From: Haloarcula rubra
GTDB lineage: Archaea; Halobacteriota; Halobacteria; Halobacteriales; Haloarculaceae
DNA length: 64,000 nucleotides
Assembly: GCF_019599465.1 (NCBI RefSeq)
Contig: NZ_RKLR01000003.1
Span: forward strand, 248,001-312,000
Reading direction: 5' to 3'
Of the stretch, positions 60,479-64,000 are shown in pieces. Numbering within the stretch: position 1 is the first letter of the stretch; every line of letters begins with the position of its first letter. Under the pieces are notes generated by a model, which was not told the DNA's origin, did no database searches, and worked only from the letters and a program-made list of their open reading frames with translations. The position numbers were made by a program, and so were the translations under genes.

Positions 60479-60998
60479 TCTCCGTCGCCGACTCGTCGTC
60501 GTACGTGCGCTCGATGGCCTGCTGGCCACCGAGTCCGGCCGACACCGTTCGGGTGAGGACGTCGAAGACGGTGACCACCGGGTACAGGAAGAGTTCGACG
60601 TACCGGAGCGGACGCACGACCCGAAGCGCGAACGACTGGGCGTGGCCGAGCCCGTAGGACTTCGGGACTATCTCGCCGGCGACGAGGATGACGCTGCTGG
60701 CGACGACTGTCGTGACGACCACGGCGGTCCCCGACTGGAACCGGTCGACGAACAGCGCCGTCAGCAGACTCGACAGGGCGATGTTGACGACGTTGTTCCC
60801 GACGAGAATCGTCACGAGCAGTCGGTGTGGGTCGGCGAGTACGTCTTCGACGGCCGCCGCACGCGGGTCAGTAGCCGCCGCCTCGGCGACCCACTCCCGC
60901 GAGAGCGAGAACAGCGCGGTCTCGCTACTGGAGAAGAAGGCACTGAACCCGAGGAGTGCGACGACGATTCCGAGCGTCGGGAGGAGATGTGTGGACAT
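60462..60998 (-). CDS. DUF21 (CNNM/CorC N-terminal) membrane protein without CBS domains
   Basis: A 178-residue protein with three to four hydrophobic segments (LGIVVALLGFSAFFSSSETA, LVTILVGNNVVNIALSSLLT, VVTTVVASSVILVAGEIVPK) diagnostic of DUF21 transporters linked to Mg/Co efflux or Na/Mg exchange. The CBS pair and CorC_HlyC domain usually fused after it are absent, so it is a stand-alone membrane unit. Its 3' end overlaps the sulfotransferase gene by 17 bases. Confidence 0.8.
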   Translation of the reverse strand: MSTHLLPTLGIVVALLGFSAFFSSSETALFSLSREWVAEAAATDPRAAAVEDVLADPHRLLVTILVGNNVVNIALSSLLTALFVDRFQSGTAVVVTTVVASSVILVAGEIVPKSYGLGHAQSFALRVVRPLRYVELFLYPVVTVFDVLTRTVSAGLGGQQAIERTYDDESATETTDDG

Positions 60999-61063
60999 AC
61001 GTGTCCTCCCATCCCCGACGGGAAAGAACCGACGCACTGCTGGTCGAGACGAGCGTCGAAGAA

Positions 61064-61138
61064 TGCTCCGTCAGGGATTTGAACCCTAGTCATCACCGTG
61101 AGAGGGTGATATGATTGGCCGGACTACACCAACGGAGC
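61064..61138 (-). tRNA. tRNA-Glu (CTC)
   Basis: On the minus strand, acceptor GCTCCGT (from 61138) pairs with ACGGAGC ending at 61065, with discriminator A at 61064. The loop CTCTCAC gives anticodon CTC (61100-61102). Its D-arm region is identical over more than 20 bases to tRNA-Glu (TTC) at 57085. It is inverted relative to that gene. Confidence 0.95.
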
Positions 61139-61205
61139 GTACACTGAATCGAAGGGTGGAGGAACGTATAATGATTGCGTTTCGGGAGCGCCCTGTGTGG
61201 GTTTC

Positions 61206-62354
61206 TCACTCCTCGTCGAACGGCGACCCGGCCGCGTCGGGTTCCTCCCCGGCGAGGCTGATGATGTTCTCTCGGCCGACGCGGAGTTTGCTGATGTCGC
61301 CGTCCTCTTCCATATCCGAGAGGAGCATACTGACCTTGGACTTCGACCAGTCGGTCGTGTCGACGATGTCGACTTGCTTCATCCGGCCGCCGTTCTCTTC
61401 GAGGAGGTTGATGACCCGGTCGCTGTCGCTCAGTAGCTCCTCGTCCGAGACTGCGGGTTCCGGGTCGTGCTGGTCCGGTTCTGCCGGCGAAGGCTCCGGG
61501 TCGGGGGTCGGTTCGGCAGACGTCCCACCGCCCTCGTCGGCGCCCAGTGCGGCGGCCGCGGCCCCGGAGCGCCACGCAGCGGCGGCCACGGCACCGAGCG
61601 CGATGACCACGGCGACGACGGCCAGCGGCCACATGCCGTCGGCGGACCCGGGACCACCGGCCGTCGTCGCGTCGGTCTGGCCCGGGTTCTCACCGTCGAC
61701 GACGGCCGACCGCTGGCCGAGTTCGACGTAGGGGCGCCGGTCACCGAAGGACCGCTCGCCAACCCAACTCACGCTCTCGCTGCGGGTCAACGAGTCGGGC
61801 TGGCTCCGAGAGTCCGGCGTCGGACGGACCTGTGCGAACGCCAGTGACGGGCCGCGCTCGACGACGAGCGACTGGGACCGAGCGACGTAGAACCCGCCCT
61901 CGAAGACGTCCCCGACGAACACGCGACCGTCGGAGACGTTCGCGAAGTTCGTCCACAGGAACGCCATGCGGACGGTTCCGGTGCTCTGGACCGGGTTCGC
62001 GGCCGCCGAGCGGTGGAAGTTCCGGGCCTCCATCTGTCGGCCCGTCTCGTTGGTCCCGTACTGCGTGAGTAGCCCCGCCTGCTCGACGAAGTTGACGTAC
62101 AACTCCGTCTCGTTCTGCTCGAAGTTTCGGGCGAAGTCCTCGAAACGCTGTTCTTCCGTCTCGTTGGTCAGCGGCGTCTGGTGTTCGATGGCCCACGTCG
62201 CAGAGCCGTTCTCGTAGACCGTGACGCGGAACGTGGTCTCCTCGAACCCGTCCGGCGTCTGCCCCAGCGAGGCCGACTGTGCCCCGAGTGCGGAACCGGC
62301 GCCGAGGCTGGCTGTCAGCAGGAGGGCGACGACGACGGCGACCGCGCGAGACAT
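61206..62354 (-). CDS. Membrane-anchored regulator: extracellular domain plus winged helix
   Basis: A 382-residue protein. A signal peptide (AVVVALLLTASLGAGSALGA) is followed by an extracellular domain to about 230, a membrane helix around 240-265 (WPLAVVAVVIALGAVAAAAW), an acidic Pro/Glu linker, and a C-terminal winged helix (SDRVINLLEENGGRMKQVDI and VDTTDWSKSKVSMLLSDMEE with KLRVGRENIISL). Haloarchaeal proteins of this layout may sense external signals and act on DNA directly at the membrane. Target unknown. Confidence 0.8.
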   Translation of the reverse strand: MSRAVAVVVALLLTASLGAGSALGAQSASLGQTPDGFEETTFRVTVYENGSATWAIEHQTPLTNETEEQRFEDFARNFEQNETELYVNFVEQAGLLTQYGTNETGRQMEARNFHRSAAANPVQSTGTVRMAFLWTNFANVSDGRVFVGDVFEGGFYVARSQSLVVERGPSLAFAQVRPTPDSRSQPDSLTRSESVSWVGERSFGDRRPYVELGQRSAVVDGENPGQTDATTAGGPGSADGMWPLAVVAVVIALGAVAAAAWRSGAAAAALGADEGGGTSAEPTPDPEPSPAEPDQHDPEPAVSDEELLSDSDRVINLLEENGGRMKQVDIVDTTDWSKSKVSMLLSDMEEDGDISKLRVGRENIISLAGEEPDAAGSPFDEE

Positions 62355-62403
62355 CTACGTCGTATGACCCGAGGACAGCATAAAAGCGCTATGAATAGTG
62401 GTG

Positions 62404-64000
62404 CTATCGGGACACCGTGGCGACGGCGTCTGCGAGTTTCTCGACCGGATGAGGCGGCTCTTCGCCGGTCGGTCCATCGGCTATCTGCGTCCGACAGGAC
62501 GCGCCGGGAGCGACGACCTGTTCGCCGTCGCTGTCGGCTATCTGGTCGTAGAGGATGCCCGCGATGGCCTTGCTCATCGAGTAGTGTTCGGCCTCGTAGC
62601 CGAAACTGCCGGCCATCCCGCAACACCCCGAGTCCAGCGGGTCGACGGCGTAGCCGGCCCGACGGAGGACGCCGACGGCGTGGTGGTCCTTCTTCGTCGC
62701 CTTCTGGTGGCAGTGACCGTGGTAGGTCAGCGACGCCGACGCGCCGTTCCAGTCGACGTTCGCGTCCAGCGCGAAGCGGTCGAGGTACTCACAGACGCCG
62801 AAGGCGTTGCGTGCGACCGTCGTCGCGCCGTCGTGGTCGTGGCCGAGCAGGTCCAGATAGTCCGACTGGACCATCACGGCGTCGGACGGTTCCACGACGA
62901 CCACGTCCCAGCCGTCCTCGACCATCGGTTCGAGGGCCGCGACGTTGGTCGCCGCTCGGTCGCGTGCGGTGTCGACGAACCCTTTCGAGTGGGCCGCCCG
63001 TCCCGAGGCAGTCACGTCGTCGGGGACCTGTACGTGGACGTCCGCGGCCTCCAGCACTTCGACGGCCGCTCGCAGGACCTCGGGGTGACTGTAGTTGTTG
63101 TAGGTGTCGGGGAACAGCAAGGCCTTGCGTTCGGCGTCCTGTTCGGACACCCGCGGTCCGCGGTCGGCCCACCAGTCCGCGAACGTCTCCCGGCGGAACG
63201 TCGGCAGGTCGCGTTCGCGGGCGACGCCGAGCAGTTTCTCGCCGAGGTAGTCGCTCCCTGGAAGGGCCTGAGCCCAGTTCGAGAGCGGCGCGAGCGCGCT
63301 CCCGACTTTGCTCACCGTCTCGACGTTCGCGAACACCTTCTCGCGCAGGCTCGCGCCGTGTTTCTGGTGGTGTGCGTGTTCGACCTCCGTCTTGAGTTTC
63401 GCCATGTCCACCTCGCTGGGACAGTCCTTCGCACACCCCTTACAGCCGATACAGAGGTCCATGACCTCCGAGACGAACTCGTCGTCGGTCGGGTCGTCCG
63501 GCAGGTCGCCGCTCATCGCCTGCCGGAGCATGTTCGCCCGGCCGCGTGTGGCGGTAATCTCCTCGTCGGCCGCCCGGTAGGTCGGACACATCACGCCGCC
63601 GGTGGTCTCCTGCGGGCCGCGACAACCACCACAGCCGTGACACAACTCGACCATCCCCTGCATCCCGTTCTCGTTGTCCCACGAGAGTTGGGGCTCGAAG
63701 TCGAAGTCGAACTCGTAGTCCGGGGAGAACCGCAGGTTCTCGGTCATGTCGACGGTGCGTGCCCGGGGTGGGGCCTCGCCCGCCTCGACGGCCGCCTCGT
63801 CGACGCCGACGACCTGCCCCGGGTTGAGGAGCCAGTCGGGGTCGAACGCCGTCTTCAGGTCCCGAAACACCTCCCAGACGGCGTCGCCGTACAGTTTGTG
63901 GTTCCACTGCGTGCGGGCGCGCCCGTCGCCGTGTTCGCCCGAGACCGAACCGCCGTACTCCCGGACGAGGTCCGTCGCACCGTCGGCGATGGCCTCCATC
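62404..64000 (-). CDS. FAD/iron-sulfur oxidoreductase, GlcD/GlpC-type fusion (3' part, N-terminus outside window)
   Basis: The frame runs past the right edge; 532 residues are visible. The first part, VSGEHGDGRARTQWNHKLYG with FDPDWLLNPGQVV, is the C-terminal end of a GlcD/D-lactate-dehydrogenase flavin domain. After about residue 115 it shifts to a GlpC/GlcF-like iron-sulfur part with CHGCGGCRG, CIGCKGCAKDCPS, and the CCG-type motif DSGCCGMAGSFGYE near the end. Such fusions oxidise D-2-hydroxy acids such as D-lactate or glycolate and feed electrons to quinones. Confidence 0.88.
   Translation of the reverse strand, partial: MEAIADGATDLVREYGGSVSGEHGDGRARTQWNHKLYGDAVWEVFRDLKTAFDPDWLLNPGQVVGVDEAAVEAGEAPPRARTVDMTENLRFSPDYEFDFDFEPQLSWDNENGMQGMVELCHGCGGCRGPQETTGGVMCPTYRAADEEITATRGRANMLRQAMSGDLPDDPTDDEFVSEVMDLCIGCKGCAKDCPSEVDMAKLKTEVEHAHHQKHGASLREKVFANVETVSKVGSALAPLSNWAQALPGSDYLGEKLLGVARERDLPTFRRETFADWWADRGPRVSEQDAERKALLFPDTYNNYSHPEVLRAAVEVLEAADVHVQVPDDVTASGRAAHSKGFVDTARDRAATNVAALEPMVEDGWDVVVVEPSDAVMVQSDYLDLLGHDHDGATTVARNAFGVCEYLDRFALDANVDWNGASASLTYHGHCHQKATKKDHHAVGVLRRAGYAVDPLDSGCCGMAGSFGYEAEHYSMSKAIAGILYDQIADSDGEQVVAPGASCRTQIADGPTGEEPPHPVEKLADAVATVSR

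Overview
The window is a dense, GC-rich stretch of haloarchaeal (class Halobacteria) chromosome. Evidence: strongly acidic predicted proteins, twin-arginine lipoproteins whose signal ends in an LAGC or GGC box, leaderless promoters with a TATA element 25-35 bases before the start codon, haloarchaeal-type glucose dehydrogenase, two-subunit thiolase, DpsA, a TrmB-type regulator and archaeal tRNAs. The species cannot be fixed from the sequence. I see no CRISPR array, insertion sequence or prophage.

Layout. (1) 1-7.5 kb: sugar uptake and catabolism (end of a membrane protein, Gfo/Idh oxidoreductase, glucose dehydrogenase, sugar-binding lipoprotein, ABC ATPase, TrmB-like regulator, FilR1-type regulator). 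(2) 7.5-18.3 kb: a locus that mixes a ferric-iron ABC importer (binding protein, permease, ATPase) with glycosylation enzymes (GT2 hexosyltransferase, two paralogous PMT-like GT-C membrane enzymes, an RGP/UDP-sugar-mutase-like protein) and a Tat-exported gluconate-dehydrogenase-subunit-3-like protein. Four copies of TTTAGG-N4-CCTAAA, a DtxR-type iron box, punctuate it. (3) 18.5-21.4 kb: ketoacyl-CoA reductase and biotin-dependent acyl-CoA carboxylase subunits. (4) 21.4-25.5 kb: a siderophore-type iron ABC operon with two more iron boxes. (5) 25.5-30.4 kb: two-subunit thiolase, paralogous small proteins, an iron-boxed 52-residue protein and dps with a near-perfect box. (6) 30.5-33.7 kb: ADP-forming acyl-CoA synthetase and a DRTGG P-loop protein. 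(7) 33.9-39.4 kb: biotin genes (bioF-bioD, a probable bioU, bioB) around a class III aminotransferase. (8) 39.5-46.2 kb: FNT channel, panB, small proteins, acyl-CoA dehydrogenase, MBF1-like factor, tRNA-Leu, a hairpin-rich gap, an odd tRNA-like gene, a cupin and a lipoprotein. (9) 46.3-49.8 kb: the sdhCDBA operon. (10) 49.9-64 kb: an AstE/ASPA hydrolase divergent from a RimK amidoligase-protease fusion, DNA glycosylase, Hsp20, fatty-acid oxidation genes, two inverted tRNA-Glu genes bracketing sugar nucleotidyltransferase and arylsulfotransferase-like genes, a membrane-bound HTH regulator and the 3' part of a GlcD/GlpC-type oxidoreductase.

How it fits together. At least seven close matches to one iron box, spread over 22 kb, define a probable iron regulon joining two importers, iron storage, a small protein of unknown function and a glycan-building set. 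The iron-regulated glycosylation/iron-import locus is the best candidate for an undescribed system. The biotin genes would supply the cofactor for the carboxylase encoded nearby, and the thiolase, reductase, carboxylase, acyl-CoA dehydrogenases and fused hydratase/dehydrogenase form a broad acyl-CoA metabolism that feeds the respiratory chain through succinate dehydrogenase.
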